From positions 27,391 to 91,390 of the forward strand of contig DLGT01000058.1 in NCBI GenBank assembly GCA_002482845.1: a DNA stretch of 64,000 bases, read 5' to 3'. The number at the start of each line of letters is the position of its first letter. The stretch's first letter is position 1. The notes beneath the pieces are model-generated. The model saw nothing but the letters and a program-made list of their open reading frames with translations, was not told the origin of the DNA and made no database searches. This stretch comes from Saprospiraceae bacterium UBA7687. GTDB taxonomy: Bacteria > Bacteroidota > Bacteroidia > Chitinophagales > Saprospiraceae. Below, piece by piece: positions 1-8,329 of this stretch. A program made the position numbers and the translations under genes.

Positions 1-1
1 T

Positions 2-1396
2 AATGTATATCAAGATAGCGTTTTGATAGGTACTGTCGAAGGACTTACCGTAACTATCACTGAATTGGCATCATTAACAGAGTTTGTATTCGGAGTATCT
101 GCGATTGATGCTGCTGGAAATGAATCTTTGATTACTACGCTTAAAGTGACAACAGATCAAGAAGAAACGCCTGATACAACACCACCAACAGCGCCAGGCA
201 ATTTGCGTGGAAATGTAGGTGCAAATTCTGTACTTTTAGCTTGGGATGCTTCCACAGATGATAGAAAATTGTCTGGATACGTAGTTCTTGTAGATGGTGT
301 ATTTTATGATTCACTTTCTGATGTTGCCGTGTCCGTTTTAGTAACAGATTTAGATACGGAAACAGCATACACATTTGAAGTTTATGCTTATGACCTTTCG
401 GGCAATAATTCTGAAATTTCAGAAGTAACCTTAATTACAACAAAACCATGGGATACGGGCGAACCAGGATTGGTAGCACACTATCCTTTTGATGGTAATG
501 CTAATGATGCAACACCATACAATAACCATGGTGCGATAGGAGGAGATCCTGTTTTCGAAACATCGACATTGCCTTTTGGAAATAGTGGACAAAACATTAA
601 ATTTGATGGAGATAGAGATTCCGTTTTGGTTCAAAATGCTGTACACCTTATTTCAGATTACACCACGGTAAGTTTCTGGATCAGAGTAGATGGTCAAAAT
701 CCTAATGTTGCAGAAGCATACATCATGGACTTCGGGCACTGGGATCAAAGATGGAAAATATCTTTGCCACAACACCTTAGAATCGTGTGGACAACTAATG
801 GTAATAACCTTCAGTTTCCTAACTTTATTTCTGACATGGATAGCAAAGATGGAAATGAATTGGTAGTAGGATTTTGGTGGCATGTAACCATGGTACATGA
901 TGGTGCTAGAAACATCATTTATGTGAATGGTGAAGAAACCAACAGTGTCCCAGTAGCTACTAAATTAAATAGTACATCAAGACCATTAGGTATAGGTAAT
1001 AACCCTGTAGATGGGGGACAATATTTCCAAGGAGCGCTAGATAATGTAAAAATTTATAATAAAGCTTTGACAGCTGCCGAAATATTTAACCTTTATAGTA
1101 CTGGTATTTCTGGAATAGAAGACTTTGCTGTAGCAAAATATGGTGACATAAAAGTAACTCCAAATCCAGTTTCTGATGTATTGAATATCGACCACAAATT
1201 TGGTTTGGCAGACAATGTGCAAATCAGGGTATTGGATAATATGGGAAGACAATATGATGGATTTGTACCTTCAAAAGGTGCCATTCAGTCTGGAAAAATC
1301 AGTGTGAATACAAATGGTTATACTCCAGGATTGTATTTTGTCAACTTCATAGTAGATGGAAAAAATATAGGTTCAGTTAAATTTAGCAAAATCTAA
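2..1396 (+). CDS. Secreted FN3-LamG protein with T9SS sorting domain, 5' truncated
   Basis: The reading frame is open to the left edge, so the start lies outside the window; 464 residues are visible. It begins inside one fibronectin type III domain, followed by a second FN3 (opening DTTPPTAPGNL) and a LamG/concanavalin-like domain of about 200 residues that begins near GLVAHYPFDGNANDATPYNN. The last 85 residues (VTPNPVSDVLNI to the end) form a Por secretion tail, the signal for type IX secretion and surface attachment in Bacteroidota. The missing N-terminus may carry a catalytic domain. Location before a GH130 gene suggests a carbohydrate role, which is inference. A strong terminator follows. 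Confidence 0.88.
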   Translation, partial: NVYQDSVLIGTVEGLTVTITELASLTEFVFGVSAIDAAGNESLITTLKVTTDQEETPDTTPPTAPGNLRGNVGANSVLLAWDASTDDRKLSGYVVLVDGVFYDSLSDVAVSVLVTDLDTETAYTFEVYAYDLSGNNSEISEVTLITTKPWDTGEPGLVAHYPFDGNANDATPYNNHGAIGGDPVFETSTLPFGNSGQNIKFDGDRDSVLVQNAVHLISDYTTVSFWIRVDGQNPNVAEAYIMDFGHWDQRWKISLPQHLRIVWTTNGNNLQFPNFISDMDSKDGNELVVGFWWHVTMVHDGARNIIYVNGEETNSVPVATKLNSTSRPLGIGNNPVDGGQYFQGALDNVKIYNKALTAAEIFNLYSTGISGIEDFAVAKYGDIKVTPNPVSDVLNIDHKFGLADNVQIRVLDNMGRQYDGFVPSKGAIQSGKISVNTNGYTPGLYFVNFIVDGKNIGSVKFSKI

Positions 1397-1420
1397 AGAA
1401 TCAAAGGTAGTTAATGTGTC

Positions 1421-1467
1421 GAGCGTGAAGGCTGAAGTGAAAGGCTTCAGTCTTCCGCTCTTTTTTT
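1421..1467 (+). terminator. Rho-independent terminator after the FN3-LamG gene
   Basis: A 16-bp stem with one bulged T and one G-T pair (arms GAGCG..GAAGGCTGAAG and CTTCAGTCTTCCGCTC) has a 7-nt loop and is followed directly by seven T. It separates the secreted protein from the GH130 gene and argues against a GTG start at 1416 for the latter. Confidence 0.9.
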
Positions 1468-1505
1468 CCTTCATTAACAAAACAAAACAGCTTAAATTAA
1501 CAAAA

Positions 1506-2558
1506 ATGAGCAAAAGATTTGATGAAAATCCTATCATTCTCACGAGTGATATCAGACCTAGTATGGAAGGAATGAAGGTAGAATGTGTCTTAAATCCCGG
1601 CGTTTTTACTTTTGAAAACAAAACTTGGTTACTGTTAAGAGTGGCTGAGCGTCCACACCAAAAAGAAGGTTTTGTGTCATTTCCTATACTTGATGAACAA
1701 GGTGAAATGGAAATTAAAACCTTTGAATTAACCGATCCAGATCTTGATTTGTCGGATGCCCGTATGGTGACATACCAAGGGAAAATGTATCTTTCTACCT
1801 TGTCTCACTTAAGATTAGTGTGTAGTGATGATGGACGAAAATTTTACGAACCAAAACACATTCCTTCTGAGATATTTGGGCAAGGAGCACTTGAAACATA
1901 TGGTATCGAAGATTGTCGAGTCAGTTTTATCAATAATGAATATTGTCTTACCTTTACCCAAGTTTCAGAAAATGGGGTAGGTGTAGGCTTGATGCGAACG
2001 AAAGATTGGGTGCATTTTGAGAGAGAAGGAATGATTTTGCCACCGCACAATAAAGATTGTGCTTTATTTGAAGAGAAAATAGATGGTAAATATTATTGTT
2101 TGCACAGACCATCAGGCAAAGATCTAGGTGGTAATTTTATATGGCAAGCTTCATCGTATGATATGTTGCATTGGGGCAGACACAAATGTGTGATGAAAAC
2201 CAGACCAGGCATGTGGGATTGTGCGAGAATCGGCGCAGGTGCAGCACCTATCAAAACAGATGCAGGATGGTTGGAAATTTACCATGGTGCAGATTTTAAC
2301 AATCGTTATTGTCTTGGCGCAGTTCTTTTTGACCTGAATGATCCATCCATTGTTTTGGCAAGGTCTATCGAACCTATCTTCGAGCCGATACAGACTTATG
2401 AAACCAATGGTTTTTTTGGTAATGTTGTTTTTACCAATGGACATTTGGTAGAAGATGACAACATTTACATGTATTATGGTGCATCAGATGAAGTGATCTG
2501 TGGCGCTACACTTTCGATTTCTGAAATATTAGCCACACTTAATATCTTAGTAGCATGA
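1506..2558 (+). CDS. GH130 family glycoside phosphorylase
   Basis: 350-residue five-bladed beta-propeller enzyme of glycoside hydrolase family 130, whose members phosphorolyse beta-mannosidic bonds to mannose 1-phosphate. Family landmarks are visible: NPGVF, LLLRVAER, the catalytic segment GIEDCRV with the presumed proton-donor Asp, CLHRPSG, RIGAGAAPI and EIYHGAD. The usual Pro of GIEDPR is Cys here. No signal peptide, so cytoplasmic. I chose ATG 1506 because an in-frame GTG at 1416 sits upstream of the terminator hairpin. The stop overlaps the next gene by 4 bp, so phosphorylase and transporter form one operon. Exact substrate (mannosylglucose, manno-oligosaccharide or beta-1,2-mannobiose) cannot be told from sequence. 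Confidence 0.9.
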   Translation: MSKRFDENPIILTSDIRPSMEGMKVECVLNPGVFTFENKTWLLLRVAERPHQKEGFVSFPILDEQGEMEIKTFELTDPDLDLSDARMVTYQGKMYLSTLSHLRLVCSDDGRKFYEPKHIPSEIFGQGALETYGIEDCRVSFINNEYCLTFTQVSENGVGVGLMRTKDWVHFEREGMILPPHNKDCALFEEKIDGKYYCLHRPSGKDLGGNFIWQASSYDMLHWGRHKCVMKTRPGMWDCARIGAGAAPIKTDAGWLEIYHGADFNNRYCLGAVLFDLNDPSIVLARSIEPIFEPIQTYETNGFFGNVVFTNGHLVEDDNIYMYYGASDEVICGATLSISEILATLNILVA

Positions 2559-3781
2559 TAGCTGAATTTTCGTTTTTCAATTCGCATCCAAAACCGATGC
2601 GTGTACTTTTACTGACAAATTTGATTTATGCGATGGTAATGCCTATCGTAGAGTTGTTTGTTGGTGCATATATTATGCGAAACTCATCGGATTTGAGTTT
2701 GGTGGTGATATTCCAATTGGCTGTATATACAGGTATTCCGCTGACATTTTTGATCAATGGTTATTTGCTTAATGGTGTCAAAATAGCTTGGTTGTATTCT
2801 TTAGGGATGATATTGAGCGGCATCTCCATGTTTGCCATGATGTCATTGGATGAATTGAGTACATCGGGTATATTTTTCGCAGGTTTGATTATGGGTCTGT
2901 CTTATGGTTTCTTTTGGGCCAACCGTGATTTTTTAGCATTAAATACCACCGTTGACAGCAATCGAAATTATTATTACGGTATAAAATCATTTTTTTACAC
3001 CATCGCAGGTATCGTCATTCCATTCGGTGCAGGAGCATTTATAGCAGCTACAGACAAAAATAATTGGTTTGCGGGCAATGTAAATGTCGCTTATCATTAT
3101 CTTACCATTTTTGTATTAATACTTTCTGTAGGGGCATCCATATTAGTCCATCAAGGCAATTTTCAAAATCCCAAAAGAGCGCCATTTCTATTCTTTAAAT
3201 TTGACAGTCTATGGAACCAAATGCTAAAACTTGCTGCACTGAAAGGTGTCGCACAAGGTTACATCGTGACAGCACCTACTATGTTGATTTTGAGTTTAGT
3301 AGGTAAAGAAGGCGCACTTGGATTGATACAATCCTTAGCGGCATTCTTCTCAGCTATTTTACTATATATTTTAGGGAGAGTGAGTAAACCTGAACATCGA
3401 TTGATGATTTATTTCATAGGGTGTATTTTGTTTGTCATTGGCGCAGCATTTAATGCATTATTGTATTCTTCCTTAGGAGTGATTTTATTTATCCTTTGTT
3501 TAGTTTTTGCTAGACCGTTATTGGATATCGCTTATTTCCCTATCCAACTAAAAGTCATCGATATCGTTGCTGAAAAAGAAGGTAGAAATGAATTTTCTTA
3601 CATATTAAACCATGAGTTCGGTTTATATGTAGGTCGTCTTTTTGGCTGTGGATTGTTCATACTTCTAGCTAGATACGTCAGTGAATATGTTGCCTTAAGA
3701 TACGCATTACTTTTTATTGCTGTGATACATCTGGGAGGAGCGTTTATGGCTCAGAATATTTCGAGAAGAATAAAGTTATAA
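2555..3781 (+). CDS. MFS transporter, probably for the GH130 substrate
   Basis: 408-residue polytopic membrane protein with about 12 hydrophobic segments and no signal peptide, of the major facilitator superfamily. The segment GLIMGLSYGFFWANRDF lies in the N-terminal half. It starts at an ATGA overlap with the GH130 gene, so the two are translationally coupled. Inference: it imports the mannoside that the phosphorylase cleaves, saving ATP by phosphorolysis. No specificity residue can be read by eye. A purine-rich repeat begins directly after its stop codon. Confidence 0.8.
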   Translation: MIAEFSFFNSHPKPMRVLLLTNLIYAMVMPIVELFVGAYIMRNSSDLSLVVIFQLAVYTGIPLTFLINGYLLNGVKIAWLYSLGMILSGISMFAMMSLDELSTSGIFFAGLIMGLSYGFFWANRDFLALNTTVDSNRNYYYGIKSFFYTIAGIVIPFGAGAFIAATDKNNWFAGNVNVAYHYLTIFVLILSVGASILVHQGNFQNPKRAPFLFFKFDSLWNQMLKLAALKGVAQGYIVTAPTMLILSLVGKEGALGLIQSLAAFFSAILLYILGRVSKPEHRLMIYFIGCILFVIGAAFNALLYSSLGVILFILCLVFARPLLDIAYFPIQLKVIDIVAEKEGRNEFSYILNHEFGLYVGRLFGCGLFILLARYVSEYVALRYALLFIAVIHLGGAFMAQNISRRIKL

Positions 3782-3852
3782 GAGATGAGATAGGAGAGAT
3801 GAATTATAAGTGATGATAGATGTGATAGGAAAGATGAGATAGGAGAGTTAAG
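3782..3852 (+). repeat. Post-stop purine-rich degenerate repeat (GATGAGATA type)
   Basis: Directly after the MFS stop, the units GAGATGAGATAGGAGA, AAGTGATGATAGATGTGA and AAGATGAGATAGGAGA recur with loose spacing. Related tracts follow the stops of the genes ending at 47721 (minus), 48242 (minus) and 57877 (plus), each purine-rich on the coding strand. Function unknown. Confidence 0.75.
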
Positions 3853-3954
3853 TACTGAGTTTTATTAAAATGACAAAAGTTCACTGCATTGCTCCCTCTT
3901 TTTTTAAGAGAGGGTTGGGGTGAGTAAAATGATTGAGTAATTTGAGGGTCTTGT

Positions 3955-4003
3955 TAAGCTTAGCGTCCTCGCTGAACTTGGGTTAGTTAAAGCGTATCGC
4001 TTT
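3955..4003 (+). repeat. Dispersed repeat, copy A, with AAAGCG/CGCTTT hairpin
   Basis: This 49-bp stretch matches 58107-58155 at 38 of 49 positions without gaps; the shared core is AGCTTAGCGTC..TTGGGTTA. The right end holds an inverted repeat AAAGCG-TAT-CGCTTT (3989-4003). Both copies lie about 110-180 bp downstream of a purine-rich post-stop repeat, in the same orientation. A CCCTCT/AGAGGG hairpin (3894-3914) lies between the two elements here. Confidence 0.65.
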
Positions 4004-4031
4004 AGAATGGTTTAATTTTTAAAATAATGTC

Positions 4032-5768
4032 ATGACACCAATTAGATTTATATATATAGTTTTTGTTTTTTCCTTTGTTTTGTCTTCTTGTAAGGTCAAA
4101 CAAGTATTGCCGTCGGGTGGTACTTCTGTGAGTCAAATCAGTCTTGCTAGGGTAGATAAAATGCCCTTCCATCCGAAACCCTATAAATATAGAGATTGGA
4201 AAAAGACGGCCATTGATTTTGATAATTATATCTTTGATTTTAATCAAAAGGGGAAAAACTTGCCTTTCGTATGGCTTGATGGGATGAAACGCAATTTTCC
4301 AGATACTACTTTCGGAATATATACTGCATTAGGAGATATAAGAATGGGCGCTGCGGTCAATAATGGTGAAAATCATGAAGCACTTGGCGCACTTGGTGCA
4401 GTACTGGGTGCAACAATGGTGGGAATTGATAAAAGTGATCAGAAAGGAAAGAACTTTGTCCGTATGCTGCGTAATTATTTTGCAAAAGACAATGGTTGGA
4501 ATGTCATCCAAAATTTCACCAATAAAGGAGCACATATCGGTGGTGGATACTGTAATGATTTTTGGTATGAAATACACAACAATGTACTGTTTTATGCTGT
4601 AGCTGATAAGTATAAAGACGAAGCAGATTTTGATGAAATTTTATATCAAATTGCCGAACAGTTTTATAAATCAGATTCCGTAATGGGCGATAGTTACAGT
4701 TATTCGTACTTCGATTTCAAAGAAATGAAAGGACATGTCAATCACATTCCTACACAAGAAGATGTGGCAGGTGGATATGCTTTTATTCTATATAGTGCGT
4801 ATCAGAAATTTGGGGACAAAAAGTATTTAAAAGCTGCCCAAAACGCATTGAATGTATTGTACAACCAAAAAGAAAATAGATATTATGAAGCTATGATGCC
4901 AATTGCGGCTCATATCGGTGCAAGAATGAATGCAGAATTAGGTACCAATTATGACATCAGCAGATATCTCAATTGGACCTTTGATGGTGATGCTGTAGGA
5001 CGTGAAGGGTGGGGCGTTTTGGTAGATAATTGGAATGGCTATGATGTCAGTGGACTAGGAGGAAGCACCGTGCATAATGGCGGTTATGGATTCTTGATGA
5101 ATACTTTTGATTTGATGTTGCCATTATCTGTGATTGTCAGATATGATCAGCGGTACAGTAATGCAGTTGGTAAATGGGCACTCAATGCATCTAATGCAGC
5201 ACGGTTTTGCTATCCTTATGAAATGCCTGATTCTCTACAAGCAATACCTGAACATAAAGTTATCACAAAAGATGTCATTGCATATGAAGGCATCATCAAA
5301 GAATCAATTTACCCTGAGTTCAAAGGTATCACGCCATTCGCACAAGGAGATGGACCTATGTGGTATCCCAATATGCCCAAGGAGACGATGTTTTCCGTCT
5401 ATGGTAGTGGTCACGTTGGATTTTTTGGTGGCATCATCCAAGCTACAAACGTTCCAGAAATCTTACAAATCGACTGTACTGAAGCTGACTTTTTTGCTAG
5501 TCAAAACAGTTTTGATACCTACTTATACTTCAATCCATATGATGAAAGTAAAAAAGTAAACATCGATCTAGGTAATAATACCTTTCATTTGTATGACTTA
5601 AATACCAAACAAATAGTGGCAAAAAGTGCTTCGGGTATGACCGAATTTAAAATACCTGCGCAATCATCAGCTGTCTTGGTTCTGATCCCAAGTGACAAGA
5701 CTTTGATGACCAAAGAAGGAAAATTGTTTGCAGGAGATGTTGTGGTGGATTATTGGTTCGGGAAATAA
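4032..5768 (+). CDS. Lipoprotein with six-hairpin (alpha/alpha) barrel-like fold, function unknown
   Basis: 578 residues. The N-terminus is a lipoprotein signal with lipobox VLSSC (Cys20), so it is probably anchored in the outer membrane or facing the periplasm. The middle has alternating helices with Trp/Tyr/Gly-rich turns (GGYCNDFWYEIHNNVLFYAV, then a tract beginning EDVAGGYAFILYSAY), resembling six-hairpin glycosidases and polysaccharide lyases. The C-terminal 100 residues look like a beta-sandwich. I do not recognise a named family. Position after GH130 and the transporter suggests it feeds that pathway, although 250 bp and two repeats separate them. Role in glycan handling is inference. 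Confidence 0.6.
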   Translation: MTPIRFIYIVFVFSFVLSSCKVKQVLPSGGTSVSQISLARVDKMPFHPKPYKYRDWKKTAIDFDNYIFDFNQKGKNLPFVWLDGMKRNFPDTTFGIYTALGDIRMGAAVNNGENHEALGALGAVLGATMVGIDKSDQKGKNFVRMLRNYFAKDNGWNVIQNFTNKGAHIGGGYCNDFWYEIHNNVLFYAVADKYKDEADFDEILYQIAEQFYKSDSVMGDSYSYSYFDFKEMKGHVNHIPTQEDVAGGYAFILYSAYQKFGDKKYLKAAQNALNVLYNQKENRYYEAMMPIAAHIGARMNAELGTNYDISRYLNWTFDGDAVGREGWGVLVDNWNGYDVSGLGGSTVHNGGYGFLMNTFDLMLPLSVIVRYDQRYSNAVGKWALNASNAARFCYPYEMPDSLQAIPEHKVITKDVIAYEGIIKESIYPEFKGITPFAQGDGPMWYPNMPKETMFSVYGSGHVGFFGGIIQATNVPEILQIDCTEADFFASQNSFDTYLYFNPYDESKKVNIDLGNNTFHLYDLNTKQIVAKSASGMTEFKIPAQSSAVLVLIPSDKTLMTKEGKLFAGDVVVDYWFGK

Positions 5769-6086
5769 CATACATTTTGGGTTAAGGTTAAATTTATTCT
5801 TAATACCTCTTGGTTCAATATTATTTGTAAGTTTTAGAATGATATATTTAAGAAAAGGATTATCTTTGAATGAAATATTTCAAAATGCGGCTTTTAATTC
5901 TTATTTTTAATAAATGAGTCCACTTCGATATTATCCTGGAAGGATAATATTTGATTAACCATCGGTGCAACCAGTGGTAATTAATAGATATACATTCGAA
6001 ATAAATTAGATTTGTATTACCTTTACTATAAGTATAGTATGATACTCGAAATAAATACATTTTCATAAAATAGTAAATGACTGTTT
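5769..6086. other. AT-rich intergenic region with a 9-bp-arm inverted repeat
   Basis: No convincing gene is present in these 318 bases. A perfect inverted repeat ATATTATCC-N5-GGATAATAT lies at 5928-5950 without a T tract, so it is more like an operator or hairpin than a terminator. TGAGTCCACT at 5915-5924 is the exact reverse complement of 7065-7074. The direct repeat CGAAATAAAT occurs twice near 5997 and 6049. Confidence 0.5.
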
Positions 6087-6911
6087 GTGTGGTTTTTATA
6101 CAGGATTTTTATAATTACACTTTTTGTACTTCCAGCTTGTAAACAGAAGAAACCAGAAAGAAATGAGCTTCAATTAGTCTCCTTTGATACGATGTTAACA
6201 AAAGAAAAAGATACTGTCAACAAAGCAATAGAAGTGCTCAAGGTTGTAAATGTACCTGATGGTAAAAATAAAATTGTAGATTCAGTTGTAATTTTTGGTA
6301 GCTTGGATATTGAATACAATACAAAACTTATTGACAGTATAATTGTCCATTTTAAAGCAAAAAAGGTGGAGTGCATATACAGAAGGGATATTGCAGACTT
6401 TACTGAAAATCAGATAGCTGAAATGTATTTTAATGAAGAACAAAACTGTTTTGCGCATTTTAATAATGACAATTTTACCGATTTATATTTTTCAAATATA
6501 TACGGTGGAAGTGGTGGTCGAACATACAGTGTTTTTCTTTTAAATCATCAAAAAAAGAAATTTAAGTACCAACCATTACTATCTGATTTCTTCAACTTAT
6601 GCTACATTAAAAAATCCAATCATTATATTTCTATTGGAAAATCAGGACCTGATCGTGTAGCTATAAGATTTGAGATAAGGAAAGATACTATAAAGGAGCT
6701 AAGCAGATTAGATATTGATTTCTTGAAAGGAGGAAGTACAATTTATGATACCCTAATGATTAGATACACTTATAAAGAACCAACTAAAAAGGCTAAAATA
6801 GAAGTATGCTATTTTTTTATTGACAGAAAATCTGAAAAAGAAATGAAAAAATGTAGTAAATTCATGCAAAATACTGAGAAAAAAATGTGGGAAGATTGGA
6901 AAATGCTTTAA
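6087..6911 (+). CDS. Hypothetical lipoprotein
   Basis: 274 residues with a short lipoprotein signal (LFVLPAC, Cys18) and then a charged soluble domain. I recognise no family. The segment AHFNNDNFTDLYFSNIYGGSGG resembles one FG-GAP/VCBS-like blade, as in small periplasmic propeller proteins. The in-frame stop at 6078 leaves only CTG 6081 or GTG 6087 as starts before the signal peptide; GTG is preferred. Base composition is more AT-rich than the neighbouring sugar genes. It stands alone with no operon partner, and a decayed repeat element follows. Confidence 0.6.
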   Translation: MWFLYRIFIITLFVLPACKQKKPERNELQLVSFDTMLTKEKDTVNKAIEVLKVVNVPDGKNKIVDSVVIFGSLDIEYNTKLIDSIIVHFKAKKVECIYRRDIADFTENQIAEMYFNEEQNCFAHFNNDNFTDLYFSNIYGGSGGRTYSVFLLNHQKKKFKYQPLLSDFFNLCYIKKSNHYISIGKSGPDRVAIRFEIRKDTIKELSRLDIDFLKGGSTIYDTLMIRYTYKEPTKKAKIEVCYFFIDRKSEKEMKKCSKFMQNTEKKMWEDWKML

Positions 6912-6944
6912 AATAGCTTCATAATTGCAATTTAGAAGATGGAG

Positions 6945-7079
6945 TTGTCTTATTCGACGAACTAAATCAATAAAATATTAATAATGCGATGTAAGCTATA
7001 TTGATAATGATTGGTCTACCTTTAAGTCGAAAACGGTTTATTATCAAATTTAGAGTATTTTCAGAGTGGACTCAATAAT
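6945..7079 (+). repeat. Decayed relative of the MITE-like element at 27913-28066
   Basis: The right end (7030-7077) aligns without gaps to 28016-28063: both have AAAACGGTT.ATTATCA and, exactly 34 bp after the start of that block, GAGTrGACTCAATA. Further left, ATTGATAAT and AAATATT occur in the same order. The left end is not clear and is placed by analogy only. Confidence 0.5.
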
Positions 7080-7166
7080 AATAAATATTTACAGACTGCT
7101 GAAAAAGTCAGCTACTCATTAGATACGATGCTTCAAACCGTAAATGAATTTGAATACTTCATCTAA
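7026..7166 (+). pseudogene. Possible remnant of a gene 3' end
   Basis: A stop-free frame of 46 codons ends in TAA 7164 and reads like protein (LSNLEYFQSGLNNN, then KVSYSLDTMLQTVNEFEYFI). It has no start codon near and follows disrupted frames that also look protein-like (SYIDNDWSTFKSKTVYYQI, then a stop). A terminator follows 5 bp later. It overlaps the decayed repeat, so part of the reading may be accidental. Confidence 0.3.
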
Positions 7167-7170
7167 CCAA

Positions 7171-7209
7171 AAAAAGAGCCTTAGTATGTTTTACAAGGCT
7201 CCTTTTTTT
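7171..7209 (+). terminator. Bidirectional-type terminator
   Basis: GAGCCTT and AAGGCTC pair, with GTA/TAC extending the stem. The hairpin is flanked by an A tract on the left and seven T on the right, so it could end transcripts from either strand. It lies between the gene remnant and the minus-strand gene at 7254. Confidence 0.8.
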
Positions 7210-7253
7210 ATGCGTAAAGCGAACAATGGATTTTAAACTACTCGGAAAGTTGA

Positions 7254-7511
7254 TTATTTGCCTGAAAGCATAAGTGCAAATAAAGTAAAAACTAAAACTA
7301 AATGCGCAATAAGCCAAACTCTCTGATAAAGTGGTCTTTTCTGAAAGGCTGTCTCGATGTTAAAAGGATCAAAGACCAACGAAATACCTAAAAAGATTAC
7401 AGCTTGAGAAAGATCTTGGGCGTATAAAAATACTAACCCTACTAGAACAAATGCTACATAAGCAGGTTTGTTCCAATTTTGTGCTACTGATTTTGTGTCT
7501 GTGGTTGTCAT
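7254..7511 (-). CDS. Small hypothetical membrane protein
   Basis: 85 residues from ATG 7511 (MTTTDTKSVAQNWNKPAYVA). Two hydrophobic stretches (AFVLVGLVFLYAQ and HLVLVFTLFALML) flank a loop containing FDPFNIETAFQKRPLYQRVW. A start 24 bases further upstream is possible, but the MTTTD start follows an A-rich leader as is usual here. No known family was recognised, and no operon partner is evident. Confidence 0.6.
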   Translation of the reverse strand: MTTTDTKSVAQNWNKPAYVAFVLVGLVFLYAQDLSQAVIFLGISLVFDPFNIETAFQKRPLYQRVWLIAHLVLVFTLFALMLSGK

Positions 7512-7596
7512 ATTCTTTTTATTTATTAGTATCAAAAGTTGATAGAAAATTACATGAATATCAAATTATTTTTTGAAAGATTACTTTATTAATATT

Positions 7597-7677
7597 CAAG
7601 CCCTTCGGGCTTGTAAAAGCAGCTCATCCCACCATAGGCTTCGCCTATGGTTATTCATATTTTAGCCCTTCGGGCTA
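7597..7677. repeat. Cluster of three REP-like hairpins with TTC loops
   Basis: Three perfect inverted repeats share a 3-nt TTC loop: CAAGCCC-TTC-GGGCTTG (7597-7613), CCATAGGC-TTC-GCCTATGG (7632-7650) and TAGCCC-TTC-GGGCTA (7663-7677). They sit downstream of the minus-strand sigma-factor operon and could end or stabilise its transcript. Confidence 0.8.
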
Positions 7678-7712
7678 GCAAATAAAAGCAATGATTATTT
7701 AATTCTATTATC

Positions 7713-8327
7713 CTAGTTTTCATTTTCTAAGTCATAGATTTTTTGTTCTATACTTTTTAAATGTTTTCCAAAACTATAATTGAACATCCATTTAGCAAAA
7801 AAGTGACATAATGGTACAAGTACGATCAAGACGACTAACAAGATCAATAGTATGGATGGTTTACCCATAAACGATTCTACATTTTTGCCTGAACCAACTG
7901 TACCACCGAGCATAAAACCACCAATTGCACTAATCGGATAGATAAATATCCCAACTAGTTGTTGGGTCTTCATCCAATTTGTCAATGAATTATGGTGGTT
8001 TTTTAATTCTTCTAACAGTGAATTATCTGGAGATACATCTGTTTTGATCTTTTTGTATTCAATAAATGCAGTGTAGATAGCCCATACAGAAAAAATCAAG
8101 GTTATCCCGATGGTCAGTTGAACTTGCCAAATAGGAAAATGAAACAAGATAAATACATACAAGATACAGATAGCAAAACCTAAAACGATATTTATAATAA
8201 GGTTGCTTTTTATATTTTCTAATGGATTTTTTGAAGAAAGACTTTTAATGCTTTTGATATTCATGAGGGCATTGAGATCTTCATCTGAATGGTGGCTCTC
8301 ATTGTTCCACTTATTATTAATGTTCAT
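7713..8327 (-). CDS. Hypothetical four-TM membrane protein, last gene of the ECF sigma operon
   Basis: 204 residues with a soluble N-terminal 45 residues, then two transmembrane segments (IVLGFAICILYVFILFHF and IGITLIFSVWAIYTAFI), a charged loop, and two more (LVGIFIYPISAIGGFMLGG and ILLILLVVLIVLVPLCHFF). It starts 2 bp after the sigma-factor stop, so it is co-translated. A gene in this position is often the anti-sigma factor, but I see no zinc-binding anti-sigma motif. A membrane-tethered regulator is inference only. Confidence 0.65.
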   Translation of the reverse strand: MNINNKWNNESHHSDEDLNALMNIKSIKSLSSKNPLENIKSNLIINIVLGFAICILYVFILFHFPIWQVQLTIGITLIFSVWAIYTAFIEYKKIKTDVSPDNSLLEELKNHHNSLTNWMKTQQLVGIFIYPISAIGGFMLGGTVGSGKNVESFMGKPSILLILLVVLIVLVPLCHFFAKWMFNYSFGKHLKSIEQKIYDLENEN

Positions 8328-8329
8328 AT

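Noticed and set aside
1416..1505. GTG start at 1416 for the GH130 gene
   Set aside because: It would place a strong terminator hairpin inside the coding region, and the extra 30 residues are unlike the family. ATG 1506 fits.
5728..5910. Short frame overlapping the end of the 578-residue lipoprotein
   Set aside because: It overlaps a well-supported gene in another frame and has no start signal of its own.
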